From: UBA9926 sp038131595
Lineage (GTDB): Bacteria > Pseudomonadota > Gammaproteobacteria > Pseudomonadales > Azotimanducaceae
DNA length: 64,000 bases
Assembly (NCBI GenBank): GCA_038131595.1
Contig: JAYPPR010000005.1
Span: forward strand, 34,560-98,559
Reading direction: 5' to 3'
Positions 25,707 through 33,578 of this stretch are shown piece after piece; position 1 is the stretch's first letter, and every line of letters begins with the position of its first letter. Made by a program: the position numbers and the translations under genes. The notes beneath the pieces were generated by a model. The model was not told where the DNA came from. It saw only the letters and a program-made list of their open reading frames with translations, and did not search any database.

Positions 25707-27089
25707 TCATCGCTTAAATGTCACGCTGAAATGCGCGCCACCCAGCAGCTCTGACTGCTCATACCGCAGGTCGGACCCGTAGCGGCCAGCAATTTCTCCG
25801 ACAATATCAAGGCCTATTCCCTGCCCCTCCGTCCGTGTGTCCGCGCGGTGTCCACGCCGCATAATGGCTTCGCGCTGGTCGGCCGGTATACCCGGCCCAT
25901 CATCGTGGACAGATAGACGCGTGCCGTGATCTGTGAGCGCGAGCGTGACCAACACCTCAGTGGCGCCATGTTTGAGTGCGTTTTCAATCAAATTACCGAG
26001 CAGCTCATTGAGATCGCGCTGATCAACTCTCAAGGTTGGCTCGTCTAGCTCCATTCGGAGCCGGGGCTGACTCGCGCGAAACACCTTTTCCATGGCTCTA
26101 AACAGTGCCTCGACAACTGGCTTAACCTCAATCGGAGTGAGCGCAATGCTCGACTGACCTAACACCGCCCGCTCCAATTGGTAAGCGATTTTCTGTTCCA
26201 TATCATCGAGAGGATCGACGGTTTGGGCGACCGATGCTGCCAAAGACCGGCTAATCTCGTCTCTTTGGTTCAGTGCACGCTCATTGCGCAGGATCGATAG
26301 CGGCGTCTTGAGACTGTGAGCTAAATCGGCAAGTGATCGACGATACCGCTCGCTTTGCGCCCGCTCATGAGAAACCAGATGATTGAGCGCCTTGGCCAGC
26401 GGCTTAAACTCAGTGACATCGTCCTCGGGCAGGTGGCTCGATCGTCCGTCACTGACTCTTGCGAGATCTTGGGTAAAGGCTGTGAGCGGCGCGAGCCCCC
26501 ATCGCAGGCTGAGAAATTGCAGCACGAGCACAATCACGACAGCACCTGCAAGCCACCATACGAGCTGTTGCCTGAATGCCGCGGCTTCCGCCATCGCCTC
26601 TTCTGCCACCTCGAATACAACGAAGGTATAGTCCGCCTCGAGCATCGGTGTTTGCCATCGAATGGCCACTTTCTGACCAATTAATGCTCCGACTCGATCG
26701 TCGACTGACCACCTTGTAGGAACACCAAAGGCAGGGATCGACTCGCGGGTCGCTACTATCCACTTCTCGCTGAGTAGCGCCGTTGAGGCGCTTGCCCAAA
26801 TGACTTGACCCTGTTGGTCCACAACGCCGGCAAACCGGCCACTCTCTAATTGATTCAGCTGGGGATCCGCGACTTCGATGGGTAGGGTTAACCCGAGACT
26901 GGATTCTTCCGCCTCCGCGATAAGCCCATACAGCTGGGCAATCTGGCGCTCAACACGCGCGGCGTTGACGCTCGCCGAATGCGCAGTCTCGATGGCAGCG
27001 CCCAGAAGGGCCATCGAAATAGATAGCCCAAGCAAAGCCGCTCCGATCAGCCGCGCTCGTAAGGATCGAATACGAAACCGTCCGATCAT
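25707..27089 (-). CDS. Sensor histidine kinase (PhoQ-like)
   Basis: 460 residues: cytoplasmic basic N-terminus, TM1 (residues ~14-32), a ~130-residue periplasmic sensor, TM2 (~165-190), HAMP-like linker, then DHp and ATPase domains. The H box is SLADLAHSLKTPLSILRNER, the N box NLIENALKHGA, and the G boxes DDGPGIP and GQGIGLDIV. Start codon overlaps the response regulator stop by 4 bases (ATGA). With the PepSY gene this forms PepSY–RR–HK, a common gammaproteobacterial order linked to divalent cation or envelope sensing; the actual signal is unknown. Confidence 0.94.
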   Translation of the reverse strand: MIGRFRIRSLRARLIGAALLGLSISMALLGAAIETAHSASVNAARVERQIAQLYGLIAEAEESSLGLTLPIEVADPQLNQLESGRFAGVVDQQGQVIWASASTALLSEKWIVATRESIPAFGVPTRWSVDDRVGALIGQKVAIRWQTPMLEADYTFVVFEVAEEAMAEAAAFRQQLVWWLAGAVVIVLVLQFLSLRWGLAPLTAFTQDLARVSDGRSSHLPEDDVTEFKPLAKALNHLVSHERAQSERYRRSLADLAHSLKTPLSILRNERALNQRDEISRSLAASVAQTVDPLDDMEQKIAYQLERAVLGQSSIALTPIEVKPVVEALFRAMEKVFRASQPRLRMELDEPTLRVDQRDLNELLGNLIENALKHGATEVLVTLALTDHGTRLSVHDDGPGIPADQREAIMRRGHRADTRTEGQGIGLDIVGEIAGRYGSDLRYEQSELLGGAHFSVTFKR

Positions 27090-27769
27090 GCATCGCTCAA
27101 ATGCAGGCGATACCCCCGACCACGCAGCGTTTCAATGGCGGGCTGACCCTCGGCTGGCTGCAATTTCTTGCGCAGTCGTCCTACTAGCACTTCAATGACA
27201 TTACTGTCGCGATCACCATCAACGTCATACAGGTAATCGGCAAGGTCTCCTTTGGACAAGGTTTGACCGGCGCTGGTCATCAGATAGTGGAGGAGTTTGT
27301 ATTCATAGGTCGTCAGCTGAAGCGGTTCGTCGTGCAGATAGGCCTGTTGCTCTCGCAGATCGATCGTCAGCGCACCGAGGGTTACCGATGATTTCACTTC
27401 CCCTCGCGCCCGCCTAAGTAACGCGTTAATTCTGGCGACCAGTTCCTCTAGGTGGAAGGGTTTGGCTAGATAATCGTCGGCGCCCGCGTCCAGGCCCTCG
27501 ACCTTATCACTCCAATCGGTTCGGGCAGTCAGGATCAAGATCGGCGCGTCAACGCCCTGCGCTCTTAATTCACGCACAACCTCTAGGCCAGGGGTCTTCG
27601 GCAGTCCCAAATCGATAATGGCGACGTCAAAGTGGCCCTCCAGCCCCCGCTGGAGCCCGCTTTCGCCATCTGCATAACAATCAACAATCAGGCCGCGATC
27701 AGACAGTAGTGTCATGAGCTGCCCGCGCAATGTGCTGTCATCCTCAAGAAGAAGAATGCGATTTGCCAT
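27086..27769 (-). CDS. OmpR/PhoP-type response regulator
   Basis: 227 residues. Receiver domain with acidic pocket LEDD, phospho-acceptor Asp in AIIDLGLPKTPGLEV, Thr in LILTARTDW, and Lys in LAKPFHLEEL; then a winged-helix domain ending VEVLVGRLRKKL-type recognition (EVLVGRLRKKLQPAEG) and the beta-hairpin ETLRGRGYRL. Regulates transcription after phosphorylation by the neighbouring kinase. Follows the PepSY gene by 5 bases. Confidence 0.95.
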   Translation of the reverse strand: MANRILLLEDDSTLRGQLMTLLSDRGLIVDCYADGESGLQRGLEGHFDVAIIDLGLPKTPGLEVVRELRAQGVDAPILILTARTDWSDKVEGLDAGADDYLAKPFHLEELVARINALLRRARGEVKSSVTLGALTIDLREQQAYLHDEPLQLTTYEYKLLHYLMTSAGQTLSKGDLADYLYDVDGDRDSNVIEVLVGRLRKKLQPAEGQPAIETLRGRGYRLHLSDA

Positions 27770-27774
27770 GCCGT

Positions 27775-28155
27775 CTAATCCGAGATCGCACCGGTTTGAG
27801 CGTCCACGTAGATCATGTTGACGACCCCCTCGGCAGACAGCACTTTAATTTGATAGCGAGGCTTTCCTCGGGCGCTTTCAAGTCTCGCGTTCAGAATGCG
27901 ATGGTTACTAAATTTTCTTTTGACGATCTGAATGGCGGACTGATTGTTAATCCGGACACGATTTTGAGCCCTATCACCCATAAAACGCTCCTCACGCTCC
28001 ATGGAAATCGCTCTTTTCTCTCGGGGGGCATCAGGCGCTGCAAAGCTAGCCTGACCAATCGCCATTAACGTAACGAGAAGCATAGCCGAGATAACTGTCG
28101 TTCCAGCGGGCCGCTTACTCGCTCGCTTACCCTCTCTCTGCGTCATCCAGTCCAT
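27775..28155 (-). CDS. PepSY domain-containing exported protein
   Basis: 126 residues: basic n-region, hydrophobic segment TTVISAMLLVTLMAIGQA, cut after SFA, then a charged linker and a single PepSY domain (QSAIQIVKRKFSNHRILNAR ... YQIKVLSAEGVVNMIYVDA). Small periplasmic PepSY proteins often precede PhoPQ-like pairs and may modulate the sensor. First gene of the operon; its upstream DNA carries a phased T-tract array at 28200-28252, at promoter distance. An alternative start is 28146. Confidence 0.85.
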   Translation of the reverse strand: MDWMTQREGKRASKRPAGTTVISAMLLVTLMAIGQASFAAPDAPREKRAISMEREERFMGDRAQNRVRINNQSAIQIVKRKFSNHRILNARLESARGKPRYQIKVLSAEGVVNMIYVDAQTGAISD

Positions 28156-28199
28156 ATGATTCGCTATTCAATGCTTGCTGTTCGCTCATTGCTGCATGC

Positions 28200-28252
28200 T
28201 TTTTTACTGATCTTTTGCTAGCTCTTTTTTACTAGCTGTTTTTTTGCTTTTT
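28200..28252. repeat. Phased T-tract array upstream of PepSY operon
   Basis: T-tracts start at 28200 (6), 28213 (4), 28225 (6), 28239 (7) and 28248 (5), separated by ACTGATC, GCTAGCTC and ACTAGCTG words: a degenerate ~13-bp repeat. It lies 45-97 bases upstream of the PepSY start codon, where an UP element or a bent promoter would lie. Confidence 0.65.
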
Positions 28253-28601
28253 ACTAGCCTTAATCGTTTGCCAAAGTCTTGACTTGCTATTCCCTCTTCG
28301 GGCCGGTCCAACGCCTGTCCCTTTATTCTAGCACCCGTCAGAATCGATAACCCTATTCTGCCCATGAGAAACTCTTCTCAGCAGGTAAGGCGAGCGCTGC
28401 TCTTCGCGATGGTCTGCATATTTGTCTAGCTTTTTTAGGCTTCACATCCTGTCCAACTCAAAAACAAAAGGTTGCCTCTGATAGCACTTCGAGCAATGAC
28501 CGACGGGCTCACCTCGCTAGCGGCCTATGCTCACCTCATTAAAACCCGATATCGCTGCCAGGCAATTGATTCTCCGACTCAACTTTCCTGTTACCCACCC
28601 A

Positions 28602-28679
28602 TTTTGCACGTGCTTTTTGCGTGCTTTTTGCAAGTGCTTTTGCAGGTGCGTTTTGCGAACAATGTTTGCGGGTATTTTT
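28602..28679. repeat. Phased T-tract array with GTGC/TTTTT/GC units
   Basis: T-tracts start at 28602, 28614, 28625, 28638, 28651, 28665 and 28675 (intervals 10-14 bases). The core units read GTGCTTTTTGC, GTGCTTTTTGC, AAGTGCTTTTGC and AGGTGCGTTTTGC, an imperfect 11-13 bp tandem repeat in the middle of a gene-free region. Not near a recognised gene start. Confidence 0.75.
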
Positions 28680-28968
28680 GTGATCCCGGTTGACCGACTA
28701 CCCATTGTCATCCTCAGGAAAAGTTCTGCTGGGTGCGTCTTACAGCGCGTTTTGATGTCTAGAAATTGAACCCGTAGTTCGATTGAGGCGCTTAGGCGTG
28801 CCCGCGACGCCCGCCTTTCTCCGTCAACTTGTGGGAAACAGCTTCAAATTGACCTGCCCGATCTGCGATTCGAAAGCGTGACACACCTAATCCAACTCCA
28901 AGCGGTGAACCAACACCGCGCTGACGAGCAACTCACCGACTTGGGAGTCGCTCGCCAGCCATGGCGAA

Positions 28969-29481
28969 TCAACTGATCGGCTGGACCTCAACACGCAATC
29001 GCAGCGTCGACCCTGGGTCGCGTGACATACGCGTCTCATGCACTGTGCCCGCGTATTCGTACTCAACATCGTATCCAACGATACGGCTCTCTTCCCGGCG
29101 CGTCTCTACCACTTCGCAATGCTCAACCCATTCGCTCTGTCGGTGGTGTCGACGTTTGTGAGATATGGCATTCCCCAGGGTTGCGCCGAGAATCGAGCCG
29201 ACGACTGCACCCACTTGCTTATTACGCTTCTTATGACCGAGGCCGTGCCCAATGGCGCCGCCGACGACGCCGCCAACAACGAGCCCCACACCATGATCAC
29301 CGTGGCCATCCCTTCGGCTACCGTACTGTCTTTCCTGCCAGCAGTTGCGCTCTGGCGTCACCACTTGGACATCTTGGATAACCGGCACCACCGACACGAC
29401 GTCCGCCTCGATGTATTCAACCTGTCTTGCTAACGATTGGCTGCTCACCATCATAATCACGATTGCTGTGAGTATTCTCAT
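28969..29481 (-). CDS. Glycine-zipper 2TM domain envelope protein
   Basis: 170 residues: N-terminal signal segment (MRILTAIVIMMVSSQSLA), then a glycine zipper GVGLVVGGVVGGAIGHGLGH and VGAVVGSILGATLGNAISH, separated by a basic turn, as in the Rickettsia 17-kDa antigen / YMGG-like family. The C-terminal part is rich in charged beta-like residues. No lipobox cysteine, so it is not a lipoprotein. Presumably periplasmic or outer-membrane associated; function unknown. The coding region is unusually rich in His/Arg around the zipper. Confidence 0.85.
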   Translation of the reverse strand: MRILTAIVIMMVSSQSLARQVEYIEADVVSVVPVIQDVQVVTPERNCWQERQYGSRRDGHGDHGVGLVVGGVVGGAIGHGLGHKKRNKQVGAVVGSILGATLGNAISHKRRHHRQSEWVEHCEVVETRREESRIVGYDVEYEYAGTVHETRMSRDPGSTLRLRVEVQPIS

Positions 29482-29848
29482 GTCGCTCTCCTCGGCTTAT
29501 GTCATTCGATAGGTGAGAAGATAGATGCTGATTACTGAATCAAAGCTGAATCGTGATCGCCATTTTGAACTATCCGTGCCCATTCCTTGTGCGCATGGGC
29601 ATGCGCCAAACGTATTCCACGCAAATAGAATCACGACTGAGGGTCATTCAGCACGCCGTTAGCCTTTAGCCCTCCATCGCCTAACATCCGCACGTTCTCC
29701 GCGGACGGATGACGTGCTTCGGTGGTCAATAATTACCAGCGCCGCCCGCCTTGCTGAGCGTCACGCCAAGCGCGTAGCGGCCGGTGTCGAGGGTTAATTG
29801 ACTTGTTTGACTGGGAAGCCCCAGGATCAGGTAATGACGAGCGCTTTA

Positions 29849-30112
29849 GGATAATTACTTCGGTAGTCGAGGGACCCATGACCAGCGCATCGCCAAAGTG
29901 CCCGAGGCGCCCGCGATGATCGGCCCCTGGGCTAGAACCGCGCGGGCCTGCCAAGCTTAGTTAGCCTCGGAATCATATATCTCATGATCAACGCCAAGCG
30001 GGATCCACAACGCGCCCGAGAGCGTGGGTAGGTGGGGCTAGCACCAGGGCCGTGCGCCTACCTTAGTTAACTCTCGAGTCAAGGATCTCATGATCAGCGC
30101 CGAGGGTCAGCG
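29849..30112. repeat. ~107-bp decaying tandem repeat of a gene 3' end, at least 3 copies
   Basis: The last ~45 bases of the glycerate kinase-like gene (30063-30112) recur at 29956-30003 and, more worn, at ~29851-29897, each 107 bases apart. The ~60-base spacers between them also match one another (GCGCCCG...GGGCTAG.ACC...). On the minus strand the second copy reads PLGVDHEIYDSEAN plus a TAA stop, against TLGADHEILDSRVN plus stop in the real gene. A fourth, shifted trace may exist near 29742-29775 (ACGCCAAGCG). Copies decay with distance from the gene. Confidence 0.8.
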
Positions 30113-30929
30113 TGTGATCTGCACGGGACGGAAGCTCCTCCATCATCCATCGAGAGATCCGCTCGTAGTGCGCGATAAACCGTTTTAGAGAAGCAGCGTT
30201 CATCTGTTGTGAGCCCTGATTGTGTCGCTGCTCCTGCTCGATCCGCCAATTCAGAACATGGTCAAAGTCGGAAGGACGGAGATAAATCATGAGATCTACC
30301 TCGCTGAGTTTTTGGTATGGCGCACTACCAAGGGCATCATTAACCCAATGTCGCCAGTCGCCACTCGAATCCTCCTCGCGCTCCAGAAGATTAAGGGGGG
30401 CGGCCAGCCGAGCCAAAGGCTCAGCGCGAGCCCCGACACACCAGCCTTCGATGATCACAAACGACACCGGATCGATTCGACTGACATCAGGTAGGCGATC
30501 ATCCTCCCCCTTGTCGAACAGAGGAATATCGGCTGACTTACCCTGTGTTAATCGATCGATAGTCTCTGCGAGCCAGGTTGCATCATGAGTGCCTGGAACG
30601 CCTCGCGTGACCAGCAGGGGGTGAATATCAGCCAGTGCTACCCGCTCGGCTTTCGGCAGATAGAAATCATCAAGGCTTAAGACAATGGCGGGATGGCCAA
30701 GCAGCGTTTCAGCGAGCCTTGCAACACACTTCGACAGTGTTGACTTGCCACTGCCCTGGCTGCCCGCAAGGCCAATCACACGAGCCGACCGACTCATTTG
30801 CTCAAGCCAGCGCTCAACGTGTAACGCATAGTCGGGGTCAATGACCCCGCCTTGTCTCAGCGTCTCGAGAATCGCAGGGCGCCACTCCTCATGCGGGACC
30901 AACGGCTCAATCGATGTTGCGCTCATCAA
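30063..30929 (-). CDS. D-glycerate 3-kinase-like P-loop kinase
   Basis: 288 residues. Walker A GLAGSQGSGKSTLS (about 53-66), then SLDDFYLPKAERVALA, HPLLVTRGVPGTHD and FVIIEGWCVG, the set of motifs shared by plant-type glycerate 3-kinases and the bacterial YggC/YghK-like kinases of the phosphoribulokinase/uridine kinase group. Probably phosphorylates glycerate to 3-phosphoglycerate, but the substrate is inferred from family only. The start overlaps dinG by 4 bases, so it is the distal gene of that operon. The region behind its stop is a tandem ladder of its own 3' end. Confidence 0.8.
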   Translation of the reverse strand: MMSATSIEPLVPHEEWRPAILETLRQGGVIDPDYALHVERWLEQMSRSARVIGLAGSQGSGKSTLSKCVARLAETLLGHPAIVLSLDDFYLPKAERVALADIHPLLVTRGVPGTHDATWLAETIDRLTQGKSADIPLFDKGEDDRLPDVSRIDPVSFVIIEGWCVGARAEPLARLAAPLNLLEREEDSSGDWRHWVNDALGSAPYQKLSEVDLMIYLRPSDFDHVLNWRIEQEQRHNQGSQQMNAASLKRFIAHYERISRWMMEELPSRADHTLTLGADHEILDSRVN

Positions 30930-33061
30930 AACCCTTCCTTAGCAAATGGAGGGATCGCACGAATCAAAATTCGACCATAACGCTTGGTTTTAAGCCGTGT
31001 ATCCAAAATGGTGAATATCCCTCGATCAGTTTCTGAGCGGATCAATCGACCCGCGGCTTGAGCGAGACGCACGGCGGCCATCGGCAAGCTGTATTCCATG
31101 AACGCATCCCGCCCTTGGTCTTCGTACCATTCGCTTAAGGTTGCGCCCATCGGATCATCGGGAACCGCAAAAGGTAGCTTGCAAAGAATCACGTGCTCAC
31201 AATAGGCGCCCGGTAAATCAATGCCCTCAGCGAATGATGACAATCCGATGATATAGCTGGCATCGCCTTGATCGACGGCATCACGGTGCCTGCGTAATAT
31301 TTCTCCTTTGCTCAGTTCTCCTTGAATCCAGCAATGATCACGAAGCGCTGCTGGCAGACCGTCAACCACAGCTTCCAACTGTCGCCAGGATGTCGAAAGG
31401 ACCAGCGCCGTGTTCGACTGGCTGAGCAACTCTGGAATCAACCCAGCAATCTCCTCGGTGTGAGCGCCGGGTTCCGTCGCTGAACTCCGCATTGGAGGGA
31501 TCCGAAGCTGTGCATTGTTCGCATAGTCAAAAGGGCTCGGAAAGCATGCAGAGACGGCGTCTTCCGGAAGACCAAGATCTCGCTTTAGCAGATCAAACTG
31601 CCCAGCCGCCGACAATGTTGCTGAGGTCATGACCACTCGCGCGTCATCGGTCCAAAACTGACTTCTCAAAAAATCATCGACGGCCACTGGCGTTGCCGAC
31701 ACGAAAACCTCCGAACCAACCGACCGAACCCAGCGAGCGATAGGCACATCGGGTGACGCCGCCGCTTCCCGATAAATAGCAGCAAGCGCCATCGCCGTCT
31801 CCAGACGACTGGTAAACTGCCCAAAGGCGGCCAACAACTGTTCGAGCTTCGATTGCAGCAACATCGGCGCATGGCCAAGATGAATTTCGGTCGCGTCCCT
31901 CGCGCCATCGAGCAACTGATGAAGCATCGCGAGTGGTGCGGTCCATGCGCCGAATTCATCACTGACTTCAGACGAATGCTCACGGTGACGAAATCGATAA
32001 TCCTGAAACCTGGGAGGACGGCTCATGTCGTCGGTAGTCGCAGTGCTTCCGCCTCGCTCGACGTTCGTTACACCAATCAGCTCGAGCAGCAACTCCTTCA
32101 GCGCCACCACATGAGAAAGCGCTATTTGCGACTGGTGTTCGACTTGCCGAGCCTCCTCTGATGCAGCGCCACTTAGCCATCCCCCCTCTTCGGCACACTG
32201 ATGGTAGGCTTTTAGCAAATCTGGCATTGATTCGAGCGAGCCAGCCAAGGCCCCGAGCCCCAGACCCTGCCCTTGATGCTCTCTTGTTTTGTCCAAAAAG
32301 TGATGGGCTTCATCAATGACCAGTAACGACTCATCAGGCTCGGGCAGGGTATCGCTACTGATAATTCGGTTTGATAGCAGCAGATCGTGGTTGGCCACGA
32401 TGATGTCGGCTTGGCTCAAATCGGCTCGACCGATAAAAAAAGGGCATGCTTTAAAAAACCGGCAATGACGATTAGTGCACTGCGTCCTGTCTGTGCTGAG
32501 TGCTCGCCATTCATTGTCATCGAAGGCCTCAACCCAGTGATCTCTATCCCCGTCCCAGCGCTTATCCATGTAGGCATCTAGCAAAGTCTGAAGCTTACCC
32601 TCGGCGATCGATGCATTGCCGCTGATTTCATCTGGAAATAAAGGCGCTGCGGTCGCACTATCGCTTGCTCCCTCGAGCAGTTGATCGAGCTTGATCAAAC
32701 ACAAAAACCGCCTTCGCCCCTTCGCTAACCCAACCTTCAGATCCAGCGACAATGCGGCAAGCACCTCAGGGACATCCTTTTGAATGAGCTGCTCTTGTAG
32801 CGCAACCGTTGCCGTAGCAATGATGAGTTTTTTCTTCTGCGCATGCGCTAGGACAATGCCAGGCAGCAAGTAAGCTAGCGTTTTCCCGGTACCTGTCCCC
32901 GCTTCAATCAAGGCCGCGCCGCAGCCCTCCTCTGTTCGTGCGAAGACTCGAGCAACTTCAGCCACCATCTCTCGCTGACTGCGCCGGGGCTGAAACGATT
33001 TTTCGGCCAGAAATTGTCGATAACCGGCTTGGATATCATCTTTATCTGACTGAGTGATCAC
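30926..33061 (-). CDS. dinG: DinG-family ATP-dependent Fe-S DNA helicase
   Basis: About 711 residues from the GTG at 33061. This start aligns with E. coli DinG and avoids overlap with the broken gene upstream; an ATG at 33100 is the alternative. XPD-like superfamily 2 helicase: Walker A EAGTGTGKTLAYLLPG, motif II LLVIDEAHHFLD, Fe-S ligands CLIKL and CTNRHCRFFKACPFF, and late motifs LSSFAEGIDLPG and QAAGRLIRSE. Resolves R-loops and unusual DNA structures. Matches DinG better than YoaA because of its length and the CxNRxC cluster spacing. Confidence 0.92.
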   Translation of the reverse strand: MITQSDKDDIQAGYRQFLAEKSFQPRRSQREMVAEVARVFARTEEGCGAALIEAGTGTGKTLAYLLPGIVLAHAQKKKLIIATATVALQEQLIQKDVPEVLAALSLDLKVGLAKGRRRFLCLIKLDQLLEGASDSATAAPLFPDEISGNASIAEGKLQTLLDAYMDKRWDGDRDHWVEAFDDNEWRALSTDRTQCTNRHCRFFKACPFFIGRADLSQADIIVANHDLLLSNRIISSDTLPEPDESLLVIDEAHHFLDKTREHQGQGLGLGALAGSLESMPDLLKAYHQCAEEGGWLSGAASEEARQVEHQSQIALSHVVALKELLLELIGVTNVERGGSTATTDDMSRPPRFQDYRFRHREHSSEVSDEFGAWTAPLAMLHQLLDGARDATEIHLGHAPMLLQSKLEQLLAAFGQFTSRLETAMALAAIYREAAASPDVPIARWVRSVGSEVFVSATPVAVDDFLRSQFWTDDARVVMTSATLSAAGQFDLLKRDLGLPEDAVSACFPSPFDYANNAQLRIPPMRSSATEPGAHTEEIAGLIPELLSQSNTALVLSTSWRQLEAVVDGLPAALRDHCWIQGELSKGEILRRHRDAVDQGDASYIIGLSSFAEGIDLPGAYCEHVILCKLPFAVPDDPMGATLSEWYEDQGRDAFMEYSLPMAAVRLAQAAGRLIRSETDRGIFTILDTRLKTKRYGRILIRAIPPFAKEGF

Positions 33062-33096
33062 ATGGGTTTCCAATCTGTGGAAGGTCGCGGCGCTGT

Positions 33097-33492
33097 TCAA
33101 TTGCTACGAGATGAAAGCCAAGATAGTTGCGCAACTTGTCTAGGCAGTATCGCGCATGGACACAACCGAAGTGAACAGCATAACGGCCGACTGAATGGAC
33201 CTGGCCCAGGCAGCACCCACAGTATTTTGTTCGCTTGTTCCAGCGGCGACTGGTCAGCGGGCGGTTTAGCTTTGGCTTTAAAGCTCGATTCCTGATGGAT
33301 AAACGCCATGATGATTGGGATCGATGTGCCCCATCGGTCCGCGGCACGCTGGCTTTTTGTACCATTTGCGGTGCTCACGTCAAAAATGGCGCACACGTTA
33401 TCAATATCGTTCGGCTGTTTGGCGGTACAAGCGGTTAAGCAAACCACCGTCACTATTCGAGAACCCAAAACGCTCATCGATCGAGTGCTCAT
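33097..33492 (-). pseudogene. Remnant of a transglycosylase SLT-domain lipoprotein
   Basis: The N-terminal ~85 codons look like a lipoprotein lytic transglycosylase: VVCLTACTAKQ lipobox, DNVCAIFD, and RWGTSIPIIMAFIHQESSF with the catalytic glutamate, then KAKAKPP and KILWVLPGPGP. After that the family's Tyr/Gly-rich SSAYGYAQA region does not follow in frame. A neighbouring frame gives weak traces (GRYAV...ARYCLDKLRNY), and the protein ends where dinG begins, about 80 residues short. Multiple frameshifts and truncation indicate decay. The intact core would have cut peptidoglycan glycan chains at the outer membrane. Confidence 0.6.
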
Positions 33493-33578
33493 TGCTCTTC
33501 ACCGCTTTGAGGCCAAGCGCCCAACTGCGCAAGCCGATCCAATAATGCATCACTATCTCCAAAGGGGAACAGGCACAC

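Larger units (their letters stand above)
28156..28968. other. 813-base gene-free region with phased T-tracts
   Basis: Between the PepSY gene (start 28155) and the glycine-zipper gene (stop 28969) I find no credible gene on either strand; reading frames are short and repeat-driven. It holds two phased T-tract arrays, listed separately, and the promoter of the PepSY–RR–HK operon. No tRNA-like fold was recognised. Confidence 0.6.

Noticed and set aside
29733..29954. A 73-codon minus-strand open frame
   Set aside because: It lies inside the decaying copies of the kinase 3' end and its composition follows the repeat, with no family similarity or ribosome-binding site.
33042..33365. A separate 107-codon minus-strand gene before dinG
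   Set aside because: It is an alternate frame over the decayed transglycosylase and the dinG leader, with no family of its own.
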